NCBI RefSeq assembly: GCF_022605725.1
Contig: NC_065554.1
Span: 1,073,100 to 1,137,099 of the forward strand
DNA length: 64,000 nt
Reading direction: 5' to 3'
From: Anthonomus grandis grandis
Lineage: Eukaryota > Arthropoda > Insecta > Coleoptera > Curculionidae
The notes beneath the pieces were generated by a model. It saw only the letters and a program-made list of their open reading frames with translations, had not been told where the DNA came from and did not search any database. Positions 30,390 through 44,341 of this stretch are shown in pieces. Every line of letters begins with the position of its first letter. Position 1 is the stretch's first letter. The translations under genes and the position numbers were made by a program.

Positions 30390-31606
30390 GTTACCGCTAA
30401 TATCCAAAATCCGCTAATATGCATAACAGCTACACATATTGGGAATTATTCGTAAATACTAAAACCGTTTTATCGATACCTACTAAAATCACTTAGATTC
30501 AATTAGAAATTAAATATTTTATAATTATTATAGATTTCTTAAAAAGTTTTTATTATTGTACGTTTATGGCCACGGTTGCTCCTGATTTGATGTTATGACA
30601 TAGTATATAAGTGAACTATATATTATATCAGTGAACTTGTGAAAAGATCGGCTTAAATCGCCTTTTTCCCATGGTGCGGGAAAACAGCACTATCGCAATG
30701 GTCGACCAGCTATCGCAAAAGTCCACAAAAATACTCAAATACGTCTTTTTTCAGCCAAACACTATAGAACAGATAGAAAAAATAAAACTTCACAAATGCC
30801 GTGTTACCATTTCAAATTTTTTGAAGCGGTTTTAGGAATAAGAATGTTAATAACTTTTTTGCTTTCAAGACCTTATTTTTGAGCTTAGAATAACATATAT
30901 CTATTTCTACTTTTTATTTTTAACCCAAAATCTAACATCAATAAATTAATATTATTATATGTGGAGGAATTATGTGTGGAGGAAATTATGTGTGAGACTT
31001 CCTTCTCGTCTGGAGCTGCTTACGTAATCGTTAAGTACGATTCGTACTTATTAGTAAATAGCATATTTGGTGCAAATATTTAATTAGGACTTTGACAGTG
31101 TTGTGGTTTTCACATCTTGTGTTAATTATAGCTGAAAATTTCCTCTTTTGAAAATGCGTGTAAGCTTGACAACAGAGAATCGATGAATATGCTTGGAAAC
31201 AAAACACCTTCCTTGCCCCTGTGCATATGTATTTTGTAAAACAACTCTGACAAATTCTAAGATTTTATATTATAATTGCAACAGAAGTAACTCGAAAGGT
31301 AAAATTTAAAAATATATAAGGCGAACTAAATCGGCCCACTTATATTAATTATTATTATATAAGTGGTATAATTATTAATATTATTAATTATTAACAAAAT
31401 TGACATCATGGACAAAATTACTACAATGATAGTTTTAAAAACCTATTTGTATTTGTATTAAGAAGATTTGTTTATTGTAGGTTTTACTGGAAAGTATTTA
31501 AAAAAATATTACAAAAACTGGAGGGAGCATAAAAATGCATGGAACTTGTCCATCTCACATTATAGCAACTTTTATTGAAAGTGGTAAGTTTAAAAAATAT
31601 TGTACA

Positions 31607-31965
31607 CAGTGGCGGACTTACCGTAAAGAAGATATAGTCTATGGCCTAGGGCGGCAAAATTCAAGGCAAATTAAGTGTAAAAAAAGTATTTTTTGCATTG
31701 CATTAAATTGTTTGTTTCAACTTTCTATTTCAAAGTGTACTACTGAAAGATCATGTTCTGCCTTGAAACATGCTTAAAACTATCATTGATCTTTATTGAG
31801 GAAGGAAAACTATTCAGTTGTTGATAGTAGTCAGAGTTGTTTCTGTTAAAACATTGAGAATTTATCCGTGATTCTGCAGTTAAAAAATCAAGACGCAAAA
31901 ATCTGTAAATGTGAGTGTTGGTGGTTGGCTTAGCTGTAATAATTTAAATAAAATAAATGAGATTC
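31607..31965. other. hAT terminus, right-arm copy
   Basis: CAGTGGCGGACTTACC starts at 31607 with CCTAGGGCGGC behind it, then degenerate hAT 3' DNA up to the DUF4371 gene. The frame 31535-31777 crosses this end, so it is not a natural gene. Confidence 0.6.
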
Positions 31966-33849
31966 TTAGCATTGTTTTTTTTCATTAAGGTTTGTAACCC
32001 ACTTAAAATAATCAACAATATTATTGATTAAGCACTCACGCCGCCAATATTCGTTATCATTGTCTGATGGCGGATTACTTCTATGTATTTGCTTGTAAGC
32101 AAGACGTGGAACCGACATTTCTATGTTCAAATCCATTGCAACAGCTCGCGCTTTTTGAAGCATTTAATTACTCATTACTCTATCAGGAAACTCGTGGTCA
32201 TTTCTGAGAATATCTTTGATATTTTAGATGTGTTCTCCCACCGAGATCATGTCGATCGATTTAGCTTGCAGTGCGCTAACGACTGGTTTTAAAACTGCTG
32301 AATATTTGGCTATTGTTTGTGGAGCAATAATAAACACTTGTTTTGTAACGGCTGAATGCAACTGATATGCAGATTTTCCGGTGGCATATATTTCCTCTAC
32401 GGATAACGTTTCTAGAGATTTCTTAAGCTCTGGGAAATTTTGAGAAAACTTTCTGATTGATTTGTATTTTTCGGATCAACTCGTCTCACACATGCGTGAG
32501 AGGTTTGGAGCGTAATTTCGACGTGTAGACGATTCTCTGAAAACCTTTATACCATCTTTTACAGTGGCAAAAGTATTTCTAATTTCTGGCATTTCGTTCG
32601 CATCATTCACAACAAGGTTAAGTTTGTGACTTGAAAAATAAAAATATAAAGCACGAGGATATTTTTTTCTCAAAATGGCTTGTACGCCACCCTCTTTCCC
32701 AGCCATTGTAAAACAGCCATCGAATCCACACCTTTCGCAATCTTTGATTGGGAGGTTAGAACTAATCAACAAATTGTCAATTGCTTTAATCAAGAAATTG
32801 TCAATTGCTTCGGCAATTGCTGAAGCATTTTGAGCTTTTAGTTCAATGAACTCTACAAATTCTTCTCTGATTTTCCTTTTGCTTTCGTCGTATAATCGCA
32901 TCTCTATTGACAGCTGTTCTTTCCCAGCTAGGTCTGCTGTTTCATCAGCTAAGACTGAGTAAGCCATGGTCTTCTGAACCTCACTTATTATATTCTCCTT
33001 AATAACTTCGTCACATAAATTTATCAATTCGTTTTGTATTTTTGGAGATTGCGACGGCACTTTCCTAGGTGACTCTTTAATTTATCATCCCCTGAATTGA
33101 TTCTCAACTTCAATAAATCTACTAAAACACCCTCCTCTGTTTGTTTTCTCCTAATAGGCATATCATGTGTACCGCAAAATACTATACAAGAAATAATTGA
33201 TGACAATATTTGTCTGTTTTCATCGATTGCTTTTTGGTGTCCACTTTGCAGTTAGATGTCTACAGGAACATTTTCAAGAAAATTTTTTGCATCATTTGTC
33301 TCTGTTAGATGAAGGTTGGTCGTTGCATACTTTCGGCAGTCTTCATGCATATTTTTTATATGTGGCCTGACCATAAATGATCCCAAAATTTCTCCATGAT
33401 GCACCATGGCTAATATATTCGAAGATTGATCCAACCAAGCATGATTAAATTTTTTTTTCAAATGGCTTTCTTTTCAAATCATTTTCAAAATCGTAATTTC
33501 TGGGCAGGATTTAAGGATTATTTATCCAACTCCCTCTTCTTTTCCGTCGATACCTGGGTAGCCAACCCAACATGACGACCCAGATCATTTCCATGATATC
33601 CATCGTCCACTATAATTTCAGGATCGACGTTGATGTCATAAGTTTGTTGGGACGTCGATGGAGAAGAATAGTCGGCAACAGATATATAACAGCTTCTGGA
33701 GAATGTGACGCTTGTCCAATGTTAGCATGTAATGATCTTGACATTAAATGAGTAGTTTTATCATAGCTGTCATTTTCATCACTTCCACTGCTACTTTTCC
33801 GACATTTTTTTCTTTTTTCGCGTGTTGTCCGTAAAAAATGGATACACAA
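31966..33849 (-). pseudogene. DUF4371/ZMYM1-like hAT transposase, right-arm copy
   Basis: It has the same blocks as the left-arm copy: KKFNHAWLDQSSNILAM, the DUF4371 part with YSVLADETADLAGKEQLS, and GFDGCFTMAGKEGG. A 13-bp deletion near 33053 joins GKCRRN to a different frame, so the central part needs a new start. One clear amino acid difference from the left copy is MHED for MHGD. It is inactive. Confidence 0.85.
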
Positions 33850-34596
33850 AATTTCTATTACGCTGTTAGCATAGTAGGCATAGCATGAAAATACGGAAAA
33901 AAGAGATCAAAATAAATATAATAACATTACATTCAAATATCATTTACTTCGGACTTATCAGTTAAAGTAATATTGCTATATTCAAAATTTGTTAACTTTG
34001 TGGTTTGAATTAAGAAATCAAATAGTCATATTAGGTTTTGTTTTGTTTTGACTTACCTCTTTCGAAGAATTTCCTGATATCAATTTGACAAAGTAATATT
34101 TTCAGTATCAAATTGTTGCGCAGTAAACGTAAATTCGTGTCGGCGCAACTAAACTCTAAAACACTATGGCGCATGAAATATTGGCTTGTATTAAGCTCCG
34201 AACTGAATTGAATTGTATTCGTTGTCTCGTCGTCCCGTCGAATTGAATTGCCTTGCTCTGCCTCACGATCCCGCTTATATATTGAAATATTCCTGCTCTC
34301 GAAATACGTAGAAAATACTGACTCTCGACTCTATTTCCATCCTTGTCTCATACTTGCTCTCACTGCTTTTCCTTTCCAGCTAGAACGTTCTTCGTGGTAT
34401 TGCTATTCAATAGAATAATGTTGCTCAAACTTTTTTCGTGACGGAACCCATTTAAAAAAATAAATCTTTAACGGAACCCTAGACTCTAAACTAAAAGCAA
34501 AAGCAGTTATAAGTGAATTGTTTATTAATAATCATACAAAAAAAGATAGATTCAGTAAGTAGTGAGTTAGTAAGCAAATGATAACACTAAGTTCAT
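33850..34596. other. Promoter-like leader and AT-rich DNA
   Basis: It mirrors 17640-18377, including the TATA-like block (read on the minus strand) and the splice-donor-like site. No other gene is seen. Confidence 0.35.
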
Positions 34597-36461
34597 TTAA
34601 TGCGAGGCATGTAATTGTTTTTTATTCCTCATCAACTGGGTAATGTCAGGCTTGATAGAAGAATTTTGAATTCTCATGTCTGGTTCGGCATCCAGTCTAT
34701 TGCGGTATTTTGTTTTTGTAGCTGTATATGCTGAAAATCCCGTTTCACACAAATACGTTGTTGGGAACGGCAGAAGAACATTCAAAGCTTCTGTGGCAAA
34801 TTGTGGATATTCATCACGAAACCTGCACCAAAAATCATTTAGTAAAACTGTTTTGAACAATGATTCCATGCTTGTATCCGATGTCATTTCTAGAAATGAT
34901 TCATTGATCTGATTTGACATATTTTCAGGCTTCTGCATTTAGATGAAAAAGGGTTTTAAATCCATGAGTTTATTTTCAGTTTTGTATCTGTTCTTCAGGA
35001 AAGTAAGATTCAAAAGTCCCTTGCAGATAATTGAGATATTGCACCAATCCAACAAATATTTCATTTTGAACTATTTCTGTATGACTAAGACTATGGTGGC
35101 TAAGCAACTAACTTAGCAATAAAAAGCTTCCGATTTCTCTCTTACCAAAATAAGTAATCCAAAAATCTAATTTTCTTTTAAAGGCAGTTATTTTGTTGTT
35201 CGCATAACATAAAACTGTTGTCTGTTTTCCTTGTAGTGGCAGATTTAATTGGTTAAGTTTTCCAAATATGTCTGCTAAAAATGCTAGTCTAGTCTAGAAA
35301 AGTTTCTAATTCTGTTCTTAGTTCAAAAAGCCTTCTCAAAATTTTACCCCGAGACAACCATCTCACTTTAGTATGGAGCAATAGTGTTTTATGATCGCTA
35401 CTATAATGTTCACATAATATTGGGAACAATCGGGATTGTAGTGGACGTGACTTGACAAAATTTATTATTTTTACTGACTCATCAAGAACCAATTTTAGAT
35501 TTGTTTGCATTTTCTTAACAGCGAGTGGTTGTCTACGCAGGATGCAGTGGCTGGAATTACAAATTGGCGCTTTCATTTTTATTCGTGATATTGCTCCTGC
35601 TGTTCTACCTATCATTGCCTTGGCTCCAATGCAATCGTTCCAATCGAGTTGGGTTTTCTTTAAAAAATATATTAATCCTGTTAAAAATGTCTTCTCCGGT
35701 TGTGTTAGTAGGCAGCGATGAGCACATAAGCAAGTCTTCTTCGAGTGAATGTTTACATGGATATCGCACAATTACTAGCAAGATGGCCGGCCAGTCCAGC
35801 GACATCAGTCGACTCATCCATTTGCAAGACGAATTTGTTATTTTGAAGCCGTGAAACCAGTTCTTGTTTTATGTTTGCTGAGATATCCCCAATTCGGCGC
35901 GTACCTGTATCGTTCGAAAGCGGTACTGTAGAAAGATGCTTTACAGATTTTTCGTCGAGCCTACATTTTGTTATGTCTACCACACATGGTTTTATTAGCT
36001 TTTCAGCGATAGTGTGCGCTTCTCCTGCTTGGGCACTGCGGTAACTAACCAAATACGATGCCTCCGTGGCCTTTTCATTCACAGTCTGAGTCGCATACGT
36101 CATAGTTTTTTGGCTTCTTAATAATTGTTCTTTTTTACGTAGAAAAAATTCTTTACTTTTGTTTTTGAAGTCGGGATGTACAGTTCCTAAATGTCAGCGC
36201 ATCTTAGCAGGTACCATCGAACTATTAAGAAGGAGTTTGCTGCACAACATACAGAGAGGTGAGCCGTTAGAATCAACAAATCCGAGATTAATGTATGATT
36301 CGTCATACTTTCGTTTTTTTCACCTTCAGTGTGTTATTAGATGTTTTACTACTTGAACTTGAGACCATAAAACTAGAACTTGACGCCTTCATATCACCTT
36401 GATCTGACGCATCATCCAAACGAATCACATTTTTTGCAACACCTTTAAGCCAGCACTCCAT
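34597..36461 (-). pseudogene. ZBED5-like hAT transposase, right-arm copy
   Basis: It matches the left copy block by block: BED finger, LQMDESTDVAGLAGH, SSHCILRRQPLAVKK, LLLHTKVRWLSRGK, and YLCETGFSAYTATKTK at the C-terminus. The frameshifts are at the same places, so this gene was already dead when the arms were duplicated. Confidence 0.85.
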
Positions 36462-36868
36462 TCTTCTTTAACACTAATTTGATTTGGTCAATTTTATAAC
36501 AAATAGTATCTCTTGATGCATGAAATAAAAGATTTTACAACCACTACGAACAACAACAAGACAAGCAAACATAAAATACTGTGCCCAGTGTGAGTAAATT
36601 TTGCGGTAGGTTGCTTGATTTATAAATTCTCCGCGCCAAACAATCCTCCTTTATATTATACCAGCAACCATCCAATCATCTCGAATTCGTCAGAAACTTC
36701 GGAGAGCCAGACGATTTTCTCCGAAGTACGCGTCGACGCACGAGCACGAGAAACAGCGCGACAAACCGAGGTCATTCGATTGCTTATAGTCCGGGGGCGA
36801 ATGGTGGCGTACGAGTAACGCTGTAACACAATGGTATGTGCTATACTGGGGAATCCTACTCCTCCGCT

Positions 36869-38285
36869 ATGGAGGGCTATTCCACGGATTCTGAGGGGGA
36901 CAATCTACCATTACGGAACACAGAATCCAAGAAACTAAGTAGCACTAACACCGAACTATGTAGCCAAAGTATTGACGAAGATTAACGTAAACTACTACTA
37001 AGACTTGAAGACCTTGAATAACGCAGAAGATCAATAAGAGGAACATTTAATTCACCTGATGTTGTAAGGAGAGGTTCAAACGCATCGGCGAGTCGTTTTT
37101 TTTACAAGTATAATGGATAAGAGCAAACGTACGGATGTATCGCTTACAGAAACATCTCTAAAACCCGAAAGAGAATGCCACAAGATGGAAGCACAACAAA
37201 GGATGCAATAAAATATTACAGAATTATTTCAAAACATAAACGAATTAGTAGAGTTCGGACGAGCAAATAAAAATGTCTACAAACAAGTAAAAGGGCTAGC
37301 ACAGACTATCAATCAAGCGGCCAGTAAAGTGGAAAGGGAACTCTACAAGAACTTTAATAGTTTCCTAATAAAAAAAGGGAGAAGGTAGATGAAGGTACAC
37401 AAACTTCAGTGTGGACTCAGCAAGGTGAAAGAGATCTACTTGACACAGGAAAACTAACATCTTACGATGTATGGAACACGGAACCTTAAAGGGACTGGAA
37501 GGACAGTGTTTATCTGAACACGGAAATAAAAGTAGGTAACCCCCTCAAAACAAAAGAGGCAACGGTTAAAGTCATTTTAGTATGTGCAAACGAATTAGAA
37601 ATGTGTACGAGCATCGAGGCGCTGTTTAAAGAGCGATATCGAGAAATCATCGACACGGAAGCCAATTTTGAGGGGTACAACCGCACAGCAGTGAAGATCA
37701 CAAGAAATCACAAATCAAAAGATCATTAGAATAAACCAGGGAACTAGTGAGAAGGAACTTTGGGATCGTTTAATAGAACTGCGACAGGAAACTATAGATG
37801 ATGATAAAGTGACAATCCATAAAATAGAAGGAATGGAAATTCACAGGTTTAAAAAAATGGTTGAGGCCATTTTTTATGGCCAAAATACATACGTAACCAT
37901 CTATACAAACAATGAGAAAGACCTGCAGAAAGAAGAAAAAATAAAAGAAAATGACAGAAGGAGATGGCAGAGAGGCACAACTGTCATAATCCTCGAGAAG
38001 GGCAACAACCCCTTTGAAGAGATTGCAAAAGAACTGAAAGCCAAATTAAGAGGCACAGTAAAAAGATAATTCAGAAAATGCAAGAGGCAAAAAGTGGCAG
38101 TGTTCTCTTGGTGACGGATAAAAACGATCAAGCAGTGAAATTCCTTAAGCAAAAAATAGAAGAAACTATGGAAAACATAAAAACGTAGTATATGCATAAA
38201 TTGTGGTAAGGACCACTCAAGACCAGTCACCTCTCTAAAGATTGTGTTCTGCAATAAGGGACACAAATTGGGAACAGGCCGATGA
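36869..38285 (+). pseudogene. R1-like LINE ORF1 (gag), right-arm copy
   Basis: It starts at the ATG at 36869 (MEGYSTDSEGDN) and follows the same order of blocks as the left copy: KSKRTDVSLTETS (37113 frame), VGNPLKTKEATVKVI, KMVEAIFYGQNTYVTIY (37809-38069) and the degenerate knuckle CINCGKDH. Frameshifts are shared with the left copy. The stretch 36550-36868 upstream is a 5' UTR-like region. Confidence 0.7.
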
Positions 38286-38476
38286 ACTGCTTTTAAGAGA
38301 GCCATTTCGCAAGCCAAGAAGTAGAGAAAATACGACTGTCATAAAGAGAAACCTAATATGTGATAAAACTGTGATATGAACTTTGACCGACTGTAAAAAG
38401 ACTGTGATATATTCTTTCTAGTACTAGTTCCTAATTAATTTTACATATTTTACTTATTTATTAAATCCAATTAAAT

Positions 38477-39590
38477 ATGTTGAAGATGCTCCAAATAAAC
38501 GCCGACCGCTCCGCTGGTGCCCACGATATGGCAGCGAAAGTTGCAGCAAAAGAATCTACAGATATTTTAGTAGTGAGTGATTCAAATATAAAATTAACAA
38601 AAAAGTCACTCTGGAGTACAGACAGGGCAAGGTGGGTGGCCTGGTTAAACTCTTAAACACAAACATTAATGTCAAGAGGGTTATGAAAGAAGGTTATGAG
38701 TGCTGGGACTTCAGAAAATCTATGGGTTTTAGGCATCTCCAAATATTCTGCTGCAACAACATAAAACTTACATTGATACACTGCTAGATATGGTAGAGAC
38801 TACAGAACGAGAGGCAGTAGTAGCTGGTGATTTCAATACGAAAGCAGAAGAATGGGGTTCGCCGGAAACTGATAGAAAAGAACAATATATCTTGGAGCCC
38901 GGGGCAAGACTTGGACTAGCAGTTCATAATGACGGAACCCCCACATTCGTAAGGAGAAACTCGAGATCTCATATAGACTTAACTCTATCTACGCAAGGAA
39001 TAGCTAAAAAAATTAGAGAGTGGAGGGTTTTGGATCACGAGCCCTTATCACTACATCTACATATAGCTGTTAAAATTCTCGTTAAAAATTATATCAATGA
39101 ATTAACCGAGAGAAAAACCAGAAAATCACTACAATCTGACAAATATGGTCAGAAAGATTCTCAACGATTCTACAGATAAACATTATGGACCAGACAAAGA
39201 ACCCATACTGGTGGAGTAAAAAATAGAGACACTAAGAAAGAGCTGCCAAAGAAGTCGCAGGGCAAAACAAAGGTCTCATACAAACAAAATTTGACTTGGC
39301 AACAGTCGAACAGCGAAGTGCTGCCCATGAAGAACACATAAACGCAAGAAAAGCGCTCAAGGACGAAATTAGAAAGGAAAAAACAAAAATATGGAAAGAA
39401 CTCTGTAATGAACTGGAGAACGACCTGTGAAGACAAGCCTATCACATTGTCAGGAAAAACATAAAATGCGGTACAGAACCAATAAAATTGACAGATGATA
39501 GAGTGTCGGAAGTAATAAACGAGTTGATTCCCAGTTATCCAATCTCGAATGCTTCTACGGCGAGATTGGATCACTGTCTGCAAAGGGCGG
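38477..39590 (+). pseudogene. R1-like LINE ORF2 endonuclease, right-arm copy
   Basis: It begins MLKMLQINADRSAGAHDM about 190 bp after ORF1, then VAGDFNTKAEEWGSP and SHIDLTLSTQG (38790-39179). A linker with RKALKDEIRKEKTK ends near 39590. RT and later domains are missing, as in the left copy, so truncation came before arm duplication. Confidence 0.8.
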
Positions 39591-39839
39591 CTCAGGTACT
39601 TACCTTCATACTCACTTTCCTTCCTTCACCCTCGCCTTCTTTCCTCTAAACTTGGGGCGAGACTCTTTTCGTCTTTCTATTTCGACCGCTCTTGGTCAAC
39701 CCTTGATATTTCCGATCCCGGCGCTATTAGGTTTTCGAGGGCAAACAAAATGAAAATAAAATAAATTGATAACATGATAATGACTCGGCTATGGACAAGA
39801 ACTATAAATAAATAATAGCAGGGTAAAACTACAGGAGAA

Positions 39840-41150
39840 AAGTTTACGGAGCAGCGGCACGGATCCCCAGTTCCGGTCGGTGATGCGGTTGAGCAGGCCG
39901 CGTCCGACCGTCAACCAAAAAACTGCTCATTTCCATTGGCAGGGAACCAGGCCTGGGAGCAGTCCTATGCGACTGAGAAAGGAACGAGAAAGGAATTATT
40001 AGAGATGGATTCTTCCCAGCGAGAAACAGTATATCCAGGACACCCCCATTTGCAAAGGGGACCATATCGTCGGAGGTAAAGAAACACCAGACAAGTGAAG
40101 AGGAAGACGCAGTATGCAACAACAACAAAAAAAGGAAACGAAACGCTACTCCAGAAGCACAGAATATATTTTGGATCATATCGAGAAACCTTGAAGTACT
40201 GAAAACTAGGGTTGACGAACTAATGAAGTTTTTTGACCAGACGCAAAATGTACACAAAAATATTAAAACTTTAGCAAAGCAAATAGGCTTAACAAAACTA
40301 AACGGTTGCAGAATATAAAAGTGACAAATACGAAAGACATCAGACAAAAAAGGAACAAAACGTTAAGATCGCAAAATATGAAAAAAGATTAAATAATTAT
40401 ATAATAAATAGTAGCTAAGGAATCTACAGATGCGAAAACACAAACGGGAGAAGAAGACTGTGGGGGCCAGCTAAAACTACCCGTCTTAGCTGCTTTATCC
40501 ACTTAAAATACTCGGATATAGGGCAAATGATAAACTACGAATTCCTCGTACTCAGAACGTAATTTATTCATACTTGAGTTTCAAATGATAAAGAAAACAA
40601 ATAAACACTTCTTACACAGTTATCGGGAGTATTTAACAAACATTAAACTTAAAATTTACATGAGTAACCGCATAATTACAGAGGGCCAAAACACGGCGGC
40701 CGCGCGACGTTACTTAATTGTTACCGAATGGATGACAATAGACGACTAACTTATTGTCCGGGGAGCGGGGAAATAACAAGGCGTAATTATAAATAGATTG
40801 ACAGATGAGCGCTGTTGCCACTACACTTAAACTCATTATGAAATTAGGGGAAAATAATACTGTCCCGAACAAAGACATTATTACTACGTTAGTTATTATT
40901 ACTACGTAAAGTAGATAATTTTAAGAAAATAGCAGGCCTTAAAATTGGCCGACACAGTATACACAGCTATAAAAGTAGGTAGCCCTCTTGCAACAGATAC
41001 TCAAAGTGGTAATCACGGTGCCAGAAGATCCGAAAATTGAGAAGTCCATACAAGATACCTATAGACACAGATACCCAGATCGACATACTTGAAGTTACTA
41101 GTAGAATTGCATCCCAAAGAGACCTAAAGCAAAATAAAAAAATAATAATA
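39840..41150 (+). pseudogene. Second R1-like LINE ORF1 fragment, right-arm copy
   Basis: It mirrors 11077-12387. RKRNATPEAQN and a coiled helical stretch come first, then AIKVGSPLATDTQ and IQDTYRHRYPD near 40970-41090. Broken in several places. Part of the middle (about 40690-40930) gives no match. Confidence 0.6.
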
Positions 41151-41244
41151 ATAAATAATTCTACTAAATGTCAACAAACGCTTTATGAACTAGCTAAATG
41201 CTCGCGGCGTTGCTCGCGTGAAATTTGAAAATAAAAGAAAAGTT

Positions 41245-41412
41245 CTACTGAAGAACTTCTTTGTAAACTACTTTTTTTGTTTTGCCTTCTTGTGCCAGAA
41301 TTGATAAATTTTTTGGTGAACTTGTTCTAGAACAGGCTACATAGAATTATCCATGCGTAAAGCAATCCTGTCTCAAATCAATCTCTGCTGTCTTTGAGTC
41401 TGGCCCTGCGAC
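41245..41412 (-). pseudogene. Helitron/PIF1-type helicase tail, right-arm copy
   Basis: It reads DCFTHG, stop, FYVACSR and NLSILAQEG on the minus strand, next to the TIR at 41467. The shared stop shows that it was dead before the arms were copied. Confidence 0.65.
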
Positions 41413-42057
41413 CTGTAATAAACAAAACAAAAAATTCTTCAAAGAAAGAGATAAATTGAAAAATGAATAGTATTAATTTAGCTTATTCATGTTAGATTTT
41501 GGATTAAAAATAAAAAGTAGAACCAGATATATGTTATTCTAAGCTCAAAAATAAGGTCTTCAAAGCAAAAAAAGTTATTAACATTCTTTTTCCTAAAACC
41601 GCTTAGAAAAAATTTGAAATGGTAACACGGCATTTGTGAAGTTCTATTTTTTCTTTAGTGTATGAGCTGAAAAAAGACGTATTTGAGTGTTTTTGTGGAC
41701 CATTGCGGTAGTAAAAACTTGTGCTGTTTGTCCCGCACCATGGGAAAAAATGCGATTTAAGCCGATCTTTTCACAAGTTCACTCATATAATTTATAGTTT
41801 GCTCATATACTATGTCATAACATCAAATCAGGAGCAACCGTGGCCATAAACGTACAATAATAAAAACTTATTAAGAAATCTTTAATAATTATAAATAATT
41901 TAATTTCTAATTGAATCTAAGTGATTTTAGTAGTTATCGATAATTTCTGATACGCGCCGTTATTTTGCATAACTACCAACGGTTTTAGTATTTACGCATA
42001 GTTCCCAATATGTCTAGCTATTATGCATATTAGCGGATTTTGGATATTAGCGGTAAC

Positions 42058-43758
42058 ATATATATATACAAAAGTATACGATACTTCGAGGGAATGAAGA
42101 ATGAATCCCAAATGAATATCGACCGGTAGCGTCGATATCTGTAACATCTGGATGAAGCATTAGTTTATTTTCTTTTCGTTTGACACTTGATATTGACAGA
42201 CAACATTGGCAGCTGTCAGTAACAACAGTGTTAAATGTGAGAAGGCGGCAAACCTCTTGAATACTAACCGTTAATTCTATTGTTTTTCTTTTACGTTGTA
42301 GGCAATGGTCAGAAAATAAGTGTGAAATTCCAGAAAAGACCCTTTGACAATTCCAGCATATCGTGTACGCACTCATGGAAGACGGCAAGATAGAAAGTGG
42401 CGTGCATAGGGCTGGTAGATGAGATTTTAACTCTCTTCCTGAATAAGGAGGCAGCAATGGCGAAGGGGATCCATGCAAGGAGGACCCATGTATTTATATT
42501 GGACTACTACTATTTTACACCGCAATTTAAAATAGCGTAAGTTAAAATATTTCTGATTTAATGTTTGACACTTGCTGAATAAATCAGGTAAGGGAGCAGT
42601 CACTTACCTGTCTAAGAAATGTATATCCCTGTTTCTCTTAGGTAATTAGAAATTTAATTATATAGTTTATAACATTTTTGAGAGTATAGGTATTTGCTTT
42701 TTGTTGCCCTATTCTAAGTCATATTATTTATTATATCAAATAAACAACTTCTACCATTTATTACTTCTATCATTATAAAACTTATGGAACAATATAATAA
42801 TGAAATTAGTAAAAGGTTTGGAATAGTATTAACAAACAGATACCAAGTATTAACCCTATGACAAAAACTAATTTTTAATTCACTAGAAGATACTGTATAT
42901 CTGTCTTTGCCAACTCATTTAGTTAAGAGCTTCGCAATTTTAATAATTACCAAAAAACTAGCACATAAAAGATCAAAGGAAGCAGCAGTCAGATGGACTG
43001 TATCCTTTAATTTTTTAATATTCTTATATTCTTAAAATGGTGAGATTGCTGTGGTAAGATTACTTAAAAGACTTGTTTTGTAAACAAAGCACTTGCTTAC
43101 AGTGTCACAGATTTACAGAATACTGTTCTACTATTCTGTAAATCTGTGACAGTGTATGGAAAAGGGCATTTCTTTGACCAGGTCAATCATGTGATACTTA
43201 TTGTAAACTTGATGCTTTCTTTATCATCCATTATTGGGAGATCACAAGTAAAGATTTGGGGCTCTCTCTGTGGCTTTTGATATTTTGTTCGGTTTGGTCG
43301 ATATTTGCAGTTAATGTGACATTTTTTTATAGAGATAGGACTGTCTTGGATACCACTTGTCTGGAGAGAGATTTATATTCTTTTTTTTTGCGGGGTGCAT
43401 GGAGAATGTATTTACTTTGAATAACCAAGAGTTATCAAATTATACAATTAAAATGCAAAAAGACCATATTAAATCTGAGATTTCTTATCTTAGGATTGTG
43501 GATTTTAAAATCACACTTTTCAGTCCAGTCATAATAATCAGATTATATCAGTCACATATAGGGTTGTGTTCGATATCTACTTGTAAGATGTCTAATATTT
43601 ATCTCTGGTTTGACATATTCTGGAATACTGGTCCCTTGTTTTGTCTCCTTCATTTCTGTTTCATTTCTTTTTGAAAATCATTTGTTTAAACAAACTTAGA
43701 TTAAGTTTATAATCTAATAATTAATTTCATAGATTATGTTTAATGAGCTTTGGATAAA
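42058..43758. other. Non-coding stretch with unoccupied gypsy target
   Basis: An uninterrupted AT run (42058-42068) adjoins the long-TIR element: this is the site occupied by gypsy in the left arm. The rest mirrors 2505-4197, including the 19-bp hairpin near 43104-43150. Frames at 42047-42478 and 43357-43674 lack known motifs. Confidence 0.5.
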
Positions 43759-43850
43759 AAACAAGTGGTTATGGCAGTGTCCATTGATCTGAAGAAGGCT
43801 TTTGATGTAGCATCAATATTTTGTTGCAAAAGTTGCTTGAGGGATTTGGG
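43759..43850 (+). pseudogene. LINE RT motif-A scrap, right-arm copy
   Basis: The plus strand reads SIDLKKAFDVAS, a degenerate DLxKAFD motif A, followed in another frame by LLQKLLEGFG. The match is short and only the motif supports it. Confidence 0.4.
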
Positions 43851-44029
43851 GGTGTTTAATAGTCTTCATATGAGCGTCTTTGAAAGAGTATTTCCTATAA
43901 TGACTTTAGGATTTTCTTTTTAGAAAAAAAAATTTCATTAGCTTTTTCTCACAAGATTTATGTTCAGTTTTCCAACAAGTTTTAAGTAACCATTTTAATG
44001 AATTGACATTAATTTAATTTTACCGAGTA

Positions 44030-44341
44030 ATAAATAATGTTAAACCTGAAGAAAGAAATCAAATAATTTAATTTTCTCATAAAGGAAAAACTATTCATTG
44101 CAGAATTCAAGAAACTTTTACTCTAATAAAATTAAGCTATTATTGGAAATCAATGAAAAATGTTATTATAAAATATATTGATAATTGTAAAATTCGAAAA
44201 TCTAAATATAATAGCAAACATTTGAAACCATTGGAAGTTATTTATATAGATACACTTATATTAGGAAATAATAATAATATATTTCTTTATTTAGTACTAT
44301 CAAGTAACATTATATATGAAAACTTATATAAAATAAAATGA
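44030..44341 (+). pseudogene. Gypsy-type integrase zinc-domain relic, right-arm copy
   Basis: Blocks read HKGKTIHCRIQETF, SYYWKSMKNVIIKYIDNCKI and RKSKYNSKHLKPLE. The Cys after KI is gone through a 3-bp loss. Only one copy is present, against two in the left arm. Confidence 0.7.

Larger units (their letters stand above)
30390..42057. mobile_element. 11.7-kb element with long TIRs (right-arm copy)
   Basis: It has the same ends (GTTACCGCTAATATCC and complement) and content as 10170-21843, and nearly the same length (11,668 against 11,674 bp). TIRs span about 30390-30955 and 41467-42057. Its flanks are TGTATATAT on the left and ATATATATATAC on the right, compatible with an ATATAT duplication. 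Confidence 0.8.

Noticed and set aside
43357..43674. 105-residue frame in the right arm
   Set aside because: No motif; broken in the left arm.
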